Source: Actinobacteria bacterium 69-20
GTDB taxonomy: Bacteria > Actinomycetota > Actinomycetes > Mycobacteriales > Nakamurellaceae
Assembly (NCBI GenBank): GCA_001897425.1
Contig: MKSW01000021.1
Span: forward strand, 33,845 to 97,844
Direction: 5' to 3'
Length of the DNA stretch: 64,000 nucleotides
Part shown: one piece after another, positions 26,017 to 34,559 of the stretch
Layout of the letters: the number at the start of each line of letters is the position of its first letter
Numbering within the stretch: the first letter of the stretch is position 1
Translations under genes and position numbers: made by a program
The notes under the pieces: generated by a model
The model's database searches: none
Seen by the model: only the letters and a program-made list of their open reading frames with translations
Told to the model about the DNA's origin: nothing

Positions 26017-26748
26017 CTAGTCGTCGACGTGGCCTCCTCCCAGATACAGGTCCACGACCTCTGGGTTCTCCAGGAGCGAGGCCGCCGGGCCGCTCAGCCG
26101 GGTGGCGCCGCCTTCGAGCACGTAACCGCGATCGGAGATCTCCAACGCTCGGCTCGCGTTCTGCTCGACCATCAGCACCGTGACGCCCATCTTGTTCACG
26201 TCACGGATCAACTCGAATGTGACGTCGACCAACGCTGGCGAGAGAGCCGCGGACGGCTCGTCCAGTAGCAGCACTTCGGGGCCGCTCATCAGCGCTCGGC
26301 CGATCGCGAGCATTTGGCGCTCACCGCCCGACATGGTGTTCGCGACCTGTCGCCGCCGCTGCGCCAACCGGGGGAACAAATCCAGGACCTCGGTCAACCG
26401 TGTGGCGGCCTTGGCATGTTTGAGCGCCCCGATTTCCAGGTTCTCCATGACGGTGAGACTGGGAAAGACGTTCGCGACTTGCGGCACGTAGGCCATACCG
26501 AGACGCGTGATGCTGTGCGGCTCGAGCCCCGATATCAGCCGATCTCGCAAATGCACTGTGCCGCGCCGCGGCCGCAGCAGCCCGAAGATCAGCTTCATGC
26601 CGGTCGACTTGCCGGCGCCGTTGGGACCTATGAGCGTGACGATCTCGCCCTTGTGGACCTCCAGCGACAGTCCGTTGAGCACGTCGGCGCCGGGCACGTA
26701 CCCCGCCACCACGTCGGTGACGGTGAGGACCGGTGCCGGGGCGGACAT
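26017..26748 (-). CDS. Branched-chain-type ABC ATPase (LivF-like)
   Basis: 243 residues. Walker A is GPNGAGKSTGMKLIFGLL, then YVPQVANVFPSLTVMENL, signature MSGGERQMLAIGRALM, Walker B LLLDEPSAALSP and EQNASRAL after the switch region, all LivF hallmarks. The ATG overlaps the LivG stop by one base (TGATG). Here LivF and LivG are separate genes, unlike the fused pair of the first Liv cluster. Confidence 0.93.
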   Translation of the reverse strand: MSAPAPVLTVTDVVAGYVPGADVLNGLSLEVHKGEIVTLIGPNGAGKSTGMKLIFGLLRPRRGTVHLRDRLISGLEPHSITRLGMAYVPQVANVFPSLTVMENLEIGALKHAKAATRLTEVLDLFPRLAQRRRQVANTMSGGERQMLAIGRALMSGPEVLLLDEPSAALSPALVDVTFELIRDVNKMGVTVLMVEQNASRALEISDRGYVLEGGATRLSGPAASLLENPEVVDLYLGGGHVDD

Positions 26749-27686
26749 CAGTTCCCTCCCGCAAGGTCGGCGTGCACCGCTCGCCCGGACACCGCTTGCC
26801 CGGGCGCTGTGTGCCTGGCGATGACGGCGGCCGCACCCCCGACTCGGTCGGAGCCGGTTGCCGTCGCCGCACGTTTGCCGATGTACGCCTCGATGACCGC
26901 CGGATCGTGACGAACCGTCATCGGGGTGCCCTGGGACACCACCCGTCCCTCCGACATCACGATCACCCGGTCGGAGTTCCGCATGATGACACCCATGTCG
27001 TGCTCGATGAAAAGGATGGTCGTTCCGAGCGACGCGTTGAGATTCCGAATGTGCTCGAAAACTTCCTTACCCAACGTGGGGTTAATACCTGCCATCGGCT
27101 CGTCAAGGAGCAGCAGGTGCGGCTTCGCCATCAAAGCACGAGCGATCTCCAGCAATTTCCGCTGGCCTCCGGACAATGTCCCCGCGTAAGCCTTGGCGTG
27201 AGACTTCAAGTTTAGGATCTCGAGGATGTCCATCGCGTCGTCCTGAGCGCGCCGTTCATAGGCCCGACTCGCGAAAGGGCGGAAGAACAGGTTGCGGAGC
27301 CGAACGCCCGGATGTGCCTGCGCAGCCAGCAAGACGTTGTCCAGAACAGTTCCCCGATTCAACACCCTCGTCAATTGGAAAGTGCGGATGAGGCCTTGCC
27401 GGGCGATCTCATACGGCGGCTTCCGGAATATCTCCTCGCCGTTCAGGAGCACCGAACCGCTCTTCCCTCGGTAGAAGCCCGCGATAACGTTGAACGCGCT
27501 CGTCTTGCCGGCCCCATTGGGGCCGATGAGGGAGGTGATGGAATGCCTCTCGACATCGAACGTGGCGCCGTCCACCGCGTGAATTCCGCCGAAACGCAGC
27601 GAGACGTTCCGCACGGACAACAGCGTGTCGTTTCCAAGGAATCCGTCGCTGTCGGTGCGGGAAACGGAGCTTTGTACCTCAGTCAC
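26748..27686 (-). CDS. Branched-chain-type ABC ATPase (LivG-like)
   Basis: 312 residues from GTG 27686 with GAGAGGAG upstream. LivG landmarks are SLRFGGIHAVDGATF, Walker A GPNGAGKTSAFNVIAGFY, RTFQLTRVLNRGTV, signature LSGGQRKLLEIARALM, Walker B LLLDEPMAGINP and FIEHDMGVIM. About 45 extra C-terminal residues rich in Ala/Gly follow the ABC core. It overlaps livM by 8 bp. Confidence 0.93.
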   Translation of the reverse strand: MTEVQSSVSRTDSDGFLGNDTLLSVRNVSLRFGGIHAVDGATFDVERHSITSLIGPNGAGKTSAFNVIAGFYRGKSGSVLLNGEEIFRKPPYEIARQGLIRTFQLTRVLNRGTVLDNVLLAAQAHPGVRLRNLFFRPFASRAYERRAQDDAMDILEILNLKSHAKAYAGTLSGGQRKLLEIARALMAKPHLLLLDEPMAGINPTLGKEVFEHIRNLNASLGTTILFIEHDMGVIMRNSDRVIVMSEGRVVSQGTPMTVRHDPAVIEAYIGKRAATATGSDRVGGAAAVIARHTAPGQAVSGRAVHADLAGGN

Positions 27687-28665
27687 CGAGGACCATCTCC
27701 TCTCGCTTGCCCATCAATCCTTGCGGGCGGAAAGCCATCAGGGCCATGATCACGACGCCGGCGATGATGTATCGGATCGCGGCCTGTTTGTCGGGCGCCA
27801 TGCCCAGGTCGATCTGCTCGGTGCCGGCGATGACGAACCAGGTGATCACGCTGGCCAACGGAATGGCCCAGTAATTGCCCAGCCCACCGATCAGCAGCAC
27901 GACGAATCCGAGGAAGGTGACCAACGGGTTGAACTGAGTGGGCGATACGGACGCCAGGTTCAATGCGATGAAGAACCCAGCCAGCGCGCCCAGCGAACCG
28001 CCGATGGCCATCGACTGCATCTTGTAGGCGAGGGTGTTGTGGCCGACCGCGCGGGCGGCGTTCTCGTCCTCCGCGATGGCGCGCAGCACGCGACCCCACG
28101 GGCTCTTCTTCAGGTACACCAGCAGCACGGTCAAGACCAGCGCCGACGCCCATTCGACGACGACCAGCGGCACCATCGGGTCGACGTTGGTCCACCCGAG
28201 CGAGTGTGCGAAGTCGATCATTCGACCCGCCAGCGCATTCCAGCCGTCGTCGAAGCAGACATTGCTCTCGTCGCAGGCGACGCCGTTGTCGCCGTGCGTC
28301 ACGTCGAGCCAGTTCAGCGCGACGAGGCGAATTGCCTCCGCGGAGACGAGCATCGCGATGGCCAGGAAATCCGCGCGGAGTCGCAGCGCCGTCAGGCTCA
28401 TCAGCAGGGAGAAGACGTTCGCGACGATGATCCCAAGGACCAGCGCCAGAATCGTAGGCAACCCTGCGCGCAGAATGAACAGCGCGGTGCCATACGCGCC
28501 GAGAGCCGCGAACCCGACCTGTCCGAAGTTCATGATTCCGGTTTGCGACACATTTAATTGTAAACCGAGAGTGAATATCGTATAGATCCCGGCGGTGACC
28601 AAGACTATACCGATGAGGAACCCCGGGCTGAACAGCGGGCTGAAGTCGATACCGAATATTGTCAT
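27679..28665 (-). CDS. Branched-chain-type ABC permease (LivM-like)
   Basis: 328 residues with about 9-10 membrane helices. Typical segments are LQLNVSQTGIMNFGQVGFAALGAYG, LRLRADFLAIAMLVSAEAIRL and LRAIAEDENAARAVGHNTLAYKM (the ATPase-docking loop), and FVVLLIGGLGNYWAIPLASV. An extracytoplasmic insert of about 35 residues (NWLDVTHGDNGVACDESNVC onward) carries two cysteines that could pair. Start ATG 28665 lies one base after the livH stop. Confidence 0.92.
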   Translation of the reverse strand: MTIFGIDFSPLFSPGFLIGIVLVTAGIYTIFTLGLQLNVSQTGIMNFGQVGFAALGAYGTALFILRAGLPTILALVLGIIVANVFSLLMSLTALRLRADFLAIAMLVSAEAIRLVALNWLDVTHGDNGVACDESNVCFDDGWNALAGRMIDFAHSLGWTNVDPMVPLVVVEWASALVLTVLLVYLKKSPWGRVLRAIAEDENAARAVGHNTLAYKMQSMAIGGSLGALAGFFIALNLASVSPTQFNPLVTFLGFVVLLIGGLGNYWAIPLASVITWFVIAGTEQIDLGMAPDKQAAIRYIIAGVVIMALMAFRPQGLMGKREEMVLGD

Positions 28666-28666
28666 T

Positions 28667-29749
28667 TCATTTGACTTTCGCCGTTGCGAGAACGCCGGTC
28701 GGCCGTATCACCATGACGATGATCAACACGACGAAGCCCACCACCATTTTGTAGGAGTAGGGGATGATCAACGTCGACCATTCGATCATCAAGCCTAGCA
28801 GGAGGCCTCCGGCGAGTGCGCCGAACGCGTTCCCGGCACCCCCGAGCACGACGACCGCGAATATCGGCAGCAAGAGCTTGAAGCCGAGTTCCGGCCAGGT
28901 CGACAACAACCACCCACCCAGGACTCCGGTGATACCCGCGGCCGCGCCGGCGAGAATCCACATGTATCGAATGGTGGCGGCTGTGTTGATTCCGGCGATC
29001 TCGGCGAGAGACCGATCGTCGGAGATCGCGCGCATCTGCTTGCCGATGGAGGTGAACTTCAGGAGCAGGCCGATGGCGACCAGGGCCGGAAGCCCGATGA
29101 TGATCGTCCATGCCTGCGACTCGCCGACATGCAGGCCGAGAATCGAATACGTGGCCGCTGGATCGACGTTGAACTGCCTGATCTTGGTCCCGCTCACCAT
29201 CTGGATCACGTATCGCACCACGAACATCAGCCCGATGGACATCAGCATCGTCTGGAACATGCCTGCGCCGACCTTGCGCATCGGTTTCCAGATCGCGAGT
29301 TCGGTTGTCAGCGCGAATACGGCCGTCAGCGCCATCGAGATCAGCGCCGCGAACACTAGCGGGAATCCCAACGCGACGTTGAAGATGATCGTCATATACG
29401 CGGCGAAGGTGATGAGTTCGCCGTGTGCGAAGTTCACCAGGTTCAGCACCCCGAACACCAGGGTCAGGCCCACCGCACCGAGCGAGAACAGCGCGCCCTC
29501 GGCGAGCCCGAAGACGGTGAGTTGCGCCATTTTCTCTTTGCCGAAGACGAGCGCGAGGACGATCGCCAGCAGCACGACTCCGAGATACGTCACGTATTGC
29601 GGGTCGCGAACCAGACGCGCGACCCATGATGGTCGGTGAACATCGAGTTGCCCGCGCGGCGACACGGCGGCGGCTCCGGGGGCTTCCGGGCCCGGGGAAT
29701 GCTCGGCCACTGCCGCTTTCCCCGCACGGCTTTTGACATCAGGCTGCAT
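28667..29749 (-). CDS. Branched-chain-type ABC permease (LivH-like)
   Basis: 360 residues from ATG 29749 (GAGGA upstream); the frame is open 120 bases further but without a good start site. A hydrophilic N-terminal region of about 45 residues precedes the LivH core: GLAEGALFSLGAVGLTLVFGVLNLVNFAHGELITF, RAISDDRSLAEIAGINTAATIRY and AVVVLGGAGNAFGALAGGLLLG. First gene of the minus-strand island operon; its promoter/operator lies at 29908-29956. Confidence 0.91.
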   Translation of the reverse strand: MQPDVKSRAGKAAVAEHSPGPEAPGAAAVSPRGQLDVHRPSWVARLVRDPQYVTYLGVVLLAIVLALVFGKEKMAQLTVFGLAEGALFSLGAVGLTLVFGVLNLVNFAHGELITFAAYMTIIFNVALGFPLVFAALISMALTAVFALTTELAIWKPMRKVGAGMFQTMLMSIGLMFVVRYVIQMVSGTKIRQFNVDPAATYSILGLHVGESQAWTIIIGLPALVAIGLLLKFTSIGKQMRAISDDRSLAEIAGINTAATIRYMWILAGAAAGITGVLGGWLLSTWPELGFKLLLPIFAVVVLGGAGNAFGALAGGLLLGLMIEWSTLIIPYSYKMVVGFVVLIIVMVIRPTGVLATAKVK

Positions 29750-29907
29750 AGGGCTGTCCTCATCAGATTCGGTGACTCGTCCTTCGGCTGGTGCCGACGC
29801 GGATGCTCTCCGCTGCCGGCCCTGTAGTGCCGCCCTCCACCACCGAGACGCCCTCGCCGCTATCGGCACCCGCGGTCGCGGGGCTGAACATGGGCCTCTG
29901 GGGTTGT

Positions 29908-29956
29908 GTACCTATCTAACGATAGTTAGGGTAATGCGCATCACACCGGCTGTCAA
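29908..29956 (-). promoter_or_regulatory. Promoter with TetR-type operator for the Liv-TetR-lyase-ligase operon
   Basis: On the minus strand TTGACA (29956-29951), 17 bases, and TACCCT (29933-29928) repeat the architecture of the promoter at 16443-16491. Bases 29908-29939 are an exact 32-bp inverted copy of 16460-16491, including the palindrome CTAACTATCGTTAG across the -10. Sequence outside the shared block differs, so conservation is confined to the operator and promoter core. It also lies 87 bp before the divergent reductase gene and may affect that promoter. Confidence 0.82.
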
Positions 29957-30042
29957 CAAGGTCTTCGAACCCGCCTCGGAGCGGCGGAGGCCGAGGTACC
30001 TAGCCCGCCTTGGCGCAATGTTGAACGGAGAAGGACCATCTC

Positions 30043-30822
30043 ATGACCGAGTCGTCGATCTGGGAGCCATACGCCTACCGGGTTGTGTCGGCGGCGATGG
30101 TGACGCCGGTGGTGCGGGAACTATGGCTCACACCGCGGCGGCGTTCCTTGCCGTACCTGCCCGGGCAATACGTTCTGCTCAGCGACGCCGGATACCGGGT
30201 ACCGCAACGCTCGTACTCGCTGGCGAACGCGCCGCGGCCGGACGGCACGCTGCGAATCCTCGTGACCCTGGTGCCGAACGGCGCAACGAGCACCTGGGCG
30301 CACGGCCTCCGCCCCGGTGACGATGTTCTCGTGGAGGGCCCGTTCGGGACGTTCACCCTTGCGGACGAGAGCACCGGACCCGTTCTACTGCTCGGCGCAG
30401 GCTCGGGTCTGGCTCCGGTCAAGGCGATAGCCGAGGAGCTTCGGGCGGCAGCGGCAGGCCGCCGGTTCACCCTGGTGTTCTCCGGGCGCACCGCCGTGGA
30501 CGCCATCGATCGCGCGGAATTGCAGGCGTGGGATCGCGACGACCCCACGTTCGACTACGTGCTGACGCTGACGCGAGATCCGACAACCACTCACCATGCC
30601 CACGTGCCAGAACTGGTGCCCGAGATGTTCGCCGACCTGTCCGGGTGGCAGGTCTTCACCTCGGGCCCGCCGGGATTCGTCACCCGCTGCGCACGCGTCG
30701 CCCGAGAACTCGGCGCCGGCGCGGCGATACATACCGAGGAGTTCTTTGTCGATCCACAACCGTGGAGCGCTGTGATGCCCCCGCTCCCCACCGGGGACGA
30801 GCCGAAGGAGATCGTGCAGTGA
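30043..30822 (+). CDS. Ferredoxin-NADP reductase-type flavoprotein, probable cobalamin reductase
   Basis: 259 residues with an FAD-binding barrel (RSYSLANAP, about residues 57-65) and an NAD(P)-binding domain (LLLGAGSGLAPVKAIAEEL, about 123-141; FTSGPPGFV near the C-terminus). No iron-sulfur domain is fused. The adenosyltransferase gene overlaps its stop (GTGA), so the simplest role is reduction of cob(II)alamin or of a flavodoxin so that the transferase can make adenosylcobalamin for the mutase. An electron donor to an oxygenase is the alternative; no oxygenase is in the window. Confidence 0.78.
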   Translation: MTESSIWEPYAYRVVSAAMVTPVVRELWLTPRRRSLPYLPGQYVLLSDAGYRVPQRSYSLANAPRPDGTLRILVTLVPNGATSTWAHGLRPGDDVLVEGPFGTFTLADESTGPVLLLGAGSGLAPVKAIAEELRAAAAGRRFTLVFSGRTAVDAIDRAELQAWDRDDPTFDYVLTLTRDPTTTHHAHVPELVPEMFADLSGWQVFTSGPPGFVTRCARVARELGAGAAIHTEEFFVDPQPWSAVMPPLPTGDEPKEIVQ

Positions 30823-31394
30823 CCGACCGAAGTCGCATCTATACCAAGCTCGGAGACGACGGCAGCACCGGGCTGCTGTTCGGCGGGCGCACGTCGAAGG
30901 GAAGTCTCGTCATCGACGTGGTCGGCTCCATCGACGAGACGGTGACGGCGCTCGGCGCGGCCCGCGCGGTGTGCACCGATAGCGCGACGGCGTCCATCAT
31001 TCTGACGCTTCAACGCGACTTGTTCGTCGCCGCAGCGGATATCGCGGCCAATCCACGAGCCCGCGATAAGCTCACGCCCCGAATATCGCTCGTCACGGCG
31101 GAGATGGTCGCGGATCTCGAATCGACCATCGACCGGCTGATGTCTGCCAAGCCGTTGCGCCCGGTGTTCATCGTGCCCGGCGCGAACCAGGCATCGGCGC
31201 TCCTCGACGAAGCCCGCTCCACCGCGCGACGCGCCGAGCGGCGGTTGTCCGCCATGACCGCAGACCAGCACCCGGCGATCAATCCGCAGGTCCGCGCCTA
31301 CCTCAATCGAGTGTCCGACCTGGTATTCGTGCTGGCGAGGCACGCGGCCGGGGATGACGAGGAGCCCGCAAGCCACGACGTCGTCGGTCCCTGA
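30819..31394 (+). CDS. PduO-type cob(I)alamin adenosyltransferase
   Basis: 191 residues from GTG 30819, overlapping the reductase stop by 4 bp. The N-terminal ATP-binding signature is YTKLGDDGSTGLLFGG, and the C-terminal signature is RAYLNRVSDLVFVLAR, both diagnostic of the PduO/MMAB family. It converts cob(I)alamin to adenosylcobalamin, the cofactor of the mutase 12 kb away on the other side of the island. The gene converges on fbpB with only 46 bp between. Confidence 0.93.
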   Translation: MTDRSRIYTKLGDDGSTGLLFGGRTSKGSLVIDVVGSIDETVTALGAARAVCTDSATASIILTLQRDLFVAAADIAANPRARDKLTPRISLVTAEMVADLESTIDRLMSAKPLRPVFIVPGANQASALLDEARSTARRAERRLSAMTADQHPAINPQVRAYLNRVSDLVFVLARHAAGDDEEPASHDVVGP

Positions 31395-31440
31395 CCGGCG
31401 CTCACAGCCCCGGACACGGCCCAGCCCCCGGTCGCCACCG

Positions 31441-33111
31441 CTACGCGGTGAGGCGGACGGTGCGGCGGGCCAGCAGGTAGGCCGGGAGCACGCCGATCAG
31501 GATGAGCGCAATGCCGTACGGGGCCGCCGCGGTGAAGTCCAGCACCTCACCATTCGTCGTCGACCAGAGTGCGGTCGAGAGCGTCGTCATCCCCGTGGGA
31601 ATGAGCAGCAGGGTGGTCGTCAATTCCTTTGCGGAATCGAGCAGCACGAACAGGGCGCCGGCGGCCACCCCCGGCAGGGCGAGCGGCAGCGTGACGCGGA
31701 CGAGCACCCGAAGGCGCCCGTAGCCCAGCGAGTGCGCGGCCTCGTCCAGGCGACGCCCGGCCGCGCGCAGGCCCACGTGCTGGGAGGCGACGGCGAGCGG
31801 CAGGAACAGGACGACGTACGCGGCGACCAGCATGAGCGGCGTCTGGTAGACGGGCCGGAACCACCGCACGCCCAGGTAGACCAGCGCGAGCGCGACGATC
31901 ACGCCGGGCAACGCGTGCGCGAGCCAGACGGAGCGTTCGGCGATGGTGGCGAAGCGGCCCGGGTGCCGGGCGTAGAGCCAGCTGATCGGCAGCCCGACTA
32001 CAGTCGCCACCACGCCGGCGGCCAGGGCCAGCTCCAGGGTGCTCAGCGCCGCGGAACCCAGTGCGGCCCAATCGATCCCGACCTGGCCGTCGAGCGCGGC
32101 ATCGGCACCGGCGGCGCCGGCGCCGGACAGCCCGTCGGCCAGGCCCACGATCGCGATGTACAGCGGCACGCCGAGCGCGAGCAGCGACACAGCCGCGCAA
32201 GCGAGCGCCCACAGCCAGCGGGCCCGGCCGAGACCCCATCGAACCGGTGCGCGCAGCACGCCGCGGCCGACCCGGGCAGGCGCCTGCCGTCCGCGCGCGA
32301 TCTTCTCCACCAGCAGCAACAGCGCCGCACCGCCGACGAGCACCACCGCCAGCGCCCGCGCGGACTCCGGCGAGCCGAGCACCTGCATCCGCTGCATGAT
32401 CGCCGTGGTGAGGGTCGAGTAGTTCAGCAGTTGCAGCGCGCCGAACTCCGAGACCACGTGCAGCACAACGATCAAGCTGCCCGCGGAGATCGCGACCCGG
32501 AGCTGCGGCAGGGTGACGGTGAGGAAGGTGCGCAACTCGGAGCGCCCCAGCCCGCGGGACACCTCCTCCTGAGCCGCGTCGACACCGCGCAGCGCGGCCA
32601 CCGTCGGGAGGAACACGTACGGGAAGAGCCCCAGCGACATCACCAGCGTCGATCCGCCCAGCCCGAAGATCGCCGTGGACGACGGTGCGTAGCGGAAGCT
32701 GGCGGCCACCCATGTATAGGCCGACACGAAACCGGGCACGGCGAGCGGCATCGTGAACAGCACGATCCACAGCCGCGGCGCGGGCAGCGATGTCCGCACC
32801 ACCAGCACGGCCAGGCCTACGCCGAGAAGCATCGACGCGGCGCCCACGGTGAGGACGAGAGCCGCTGTGTGCCACAGCAACTCGGGCGTGGACGGGGAGT
32901 CGAGCGCTCGCCAAAGCAGCCCGATGCTGAAGCCCTCGCGCAGCACCAGATAGGCGGCGGGGGCAAGCGACGCCACCGCGACCACACCTGCCGCGAGCAG
33001 GACGAGTCGGGGTGCGCGACCGTGCCGCCCTGACCGCGGCGCGCGGCGGGTGCCCCGCGGCTGCGGCTCGTACAAAGCCTCGGCCAGCGGAGACTCGGTT
33101 GCCTCAGACAT
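31441..33111 (-). CDS. Iron(III) ABC transporter permease (FbpB-like)
   Basis: 556 residues from ATG 33111, AGGA upstream. Two permease halves of about 270 residues each carry an EAA loop: EVSRGLGRSELRTFLTVTLP and EAAHSLGYGRLRVLVRVTLP. About 12 membrane helices. This double-permease layout is typical of FbpB/SfuB ferric transporters. Downstream of the iron-binding protein and under the same iron box control region. Confidence 0.92.
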   Translation of the reverse strand: MSEATESPLAEALYEPQPRGTRRAPRSGRHGRAPRLVLLAAGVVAVASLAPAAYLVLREGFSIGLLWRALDSPSTPELLWHTAALVLTVGAASMLLGVGLAVLVVRTSLPAPRLWIVLFTMPLAVPGFVSAYTWVAASFRYAPSSTAIFGLGGSTLVMSLGLFPYVFLPTVAALRGVDAAQEEVSRGLGRSELRTFLTVTLPQLRVAISAGSLIVVLHVVSEFGALQLLNYSTLTTAIMQRMQVLGSPESARALAVVLVGGAALLLLVEKIARGRQAPARVGRGVLRAPVRWGLGRARWLWALACAAVSLLALGVPLYIAIVGLADGLSGAGAAGADAALDGQVGIDWAALGSAALSTLELALAAGVVATVVGLPISWLYARHPGRFATIAERSVWLAHALPGVIVALALVYLGVRWFRPVYQTPLMLVAAYVVLFLPLAVASQHVGLRAAGRRLDEAAHSLGYGRLRVLVRVTLPLALPGVAAGALFVLLDSAKELTTTLLLIPTGMTTLSTALWSTTNGEVLDFTAAAPYGIALILIGVLPAYLLARRTVRLTA

Positions 33112-33138
33112 CACGGACGATCCTGCCCGCCGTCAGGC

Positions 33139-33158
33139 GCGAACAGCGTCATACTCGG
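33139..33158 (+). repeat. Dispersed element, copy 3
   Basis: Reads GCGAACAGCGTCATACTCGG, the consensus copy, in the 89-bp gap between the binding-protein and permease genes of the iron transporter. Confidence 0.7.
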
Positions 33159-33200
33159 AACCCGGGCGATCTCTGTCGGCCTCGATCATCACCACAGCCC

Positions 33201-34436
33201 TTATGACATACCGGCTTTGATGATCAGCGCCTGCGCCTCGGTGGTGTCCGCGTAGATGCTGGAGTCGACGTTCGGAGCCTTCAGATCGGCCAGCGAGGGC
33301 ATCCCCGGCGTCTTGCTGACCACACCGGGCGCGACCGGGAACTGCGCGGCCTGGGCGCCGGCGATCACCTGCTGGCCGCCGTCGGCCGAGCCCAACCACT
33401 TCAGGAACTCCTGCGCTTCGGCCTGGTGCTTCGACGCCTTGATCACCCCGGCGCCCGAGGCCAACAGCAGGCCGCCCGCGTCCGGATGGTCGAAGAAGTA
33501 GACGCGGCTGGCGAGTTTGTCCGCCCCGCCCTTCTGCGCGGCGAGGATGTACCAGTAGTAGTGGTTCGACAGTCCGAACGCGTGCTGGCCGGCCTCGACG
33601 GAATCGCGCACCTTGCCGTTGGTCTGCTCGTTGATGCCGTTGGCCTTGATGCCCTTCAGCCAGTCGAGGGTCTTGTCCGAGCCGATGGTGTCGATCAGGT
33701 AGCTGACGGTCGCGGTGAAGGCGCCCGAGGGTGCGTACGCAAACTTGCCCTTCCACTGCGGCTGCGTGAGATCCATGATGCTGTGCGGCAAGTCGGCCTC
33801 ACTGATCAGCTTCGGGTCGTAGAACAGCGCCCGCGAGCGCGCCGCGTACGGCAGCCAGTCCCCGGTCGACGGCACCAGCCGCTGGTCGGCCTCCTGGAGC
33901 GTCGCCGGATCGACCTTGGCGAGCAGGCCCTTGCTGTCCAGCAGGCCCACCGGCCCGGGCTCCTCGGAGAGGTAGAGGTCCGCCGGCGAGGCGGCGCCCT
34001 CCTCGATGATCTGGTTCGCGAGTTCGGCGTCCTCGCCGGCCCGGATGGTGGTCTTGATCCCGGTCGCCTTGGTGAAGGCCGCGGTGAGCGCCTGGACGAG
34101 CGCCTCGTGCTGCCCGGAATAGATGGTGAGCGTGGCGTTGCCGACGGGTTGATCGGGAATGACGGTGTTCGTTGCTGTGCTCGATCCGGAATCGCTCCGC
34201 CCCGATGTGCCCTGTCCGGACTGGCCGGAGGCCGACGTACTGCCCGCGTTGTTGGCGTTGCCCGCGGTGCCCGAGGTTCCGGCGTTGCCGGTGCCGCCGG
34301 AGGAGCAGGCCGCGGCGCCGAGGAGGAGAGCGAGGGCGGCACCGGCGGCGATCAGCCTCGCGGTTGGGCGGCGGGCCGCACGATGCTCCGGGTCGTCGGA
34401 CCTGCGGTGGCCGGAGTGGATCGGACTTCTGGACAC
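33201..34436 (-). CDS. Iron(III) ABC transporter substrate-binding lipoprotein (FbpA/FutA-like)
   Basis: 411 residues from GTG 34436. Signal peptide with lipobox AAACS near residue 44, a long Gly/Ser/Asn/Thr linker, then a type-II binding fold (ATLTIYSGQHEALVQALTAAFTKATGIKT; GAFTATVSYLIDTIG; SNHYYWYILAAQKGG). The YYW segment supplies the tyrosines that ligate ferric iron in this family. The IdeR box at 34493-34511 lies 57 bp upstream of the start, giving iron-repressed expression. Confidence 0.92.
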   Translation of the reverse strand: MSRSPIHSGHRRSDDPEHRAARRPTARLIAAGAALALLLGAAACSSGGTGNAGTSGTAGNANNAGSTSASGQSGQGTSGRSDSGSSTATNTVIPDQPVGNATLTIYSGQHEALVQALTAAFTKATGIKTTIRAGEDAELANQIIEEGAASPADLYLSEEPGPVGLLDSKGLLAKVDPATLQEADQRLVPSTGDWLPYAARSRALFYDPKLISEADLPHSIMDLTQPQWKGKFAYAPSGAFTATVSYLIDTIGSDKTLDWLKGIKANGINEQTNGKVRDSVEAGQHAFGLSNHYYWYILAAQKGGADKLASRVYFFDHPDAGGLLLASGAGVIKASKHQAEAQEFLKWLGSADGGQQVIAGAQAAQFPVAPGVVSKTPGMPSLADLKAPNVDSSIYADTTEAQALIIKAGMS

Positions 34437-34492
34437 GTCATCCCTTTCGGATACTTCGGGCTGGATCGAGCGGGCCGGAGGGCGATGGTTTT

Positions 34493-34511
34493 GTAGGTTA
34501 GCCTAACCTAA
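34493..34511 (-). promoter_or_regulatory. IdeR/DtxR iron box upstream of the iron-binding protein
   Basis: GTAGGTTAGCCTAACCTAA matches the DtxR/IdeR consensus TTAGGTTAGSCTAACCTAA at 18 of 19 positions and is nearly a perfect palindrome. Iron-loaded IdeR bound here would shut off fbpA-fbpB transcription. Confidence 0.9.
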
Positions 34512-34559
34512 GTTCTCGCAAGCCCTGACACCGGCCGGACGGTGGGCGTCACGCCGGTG

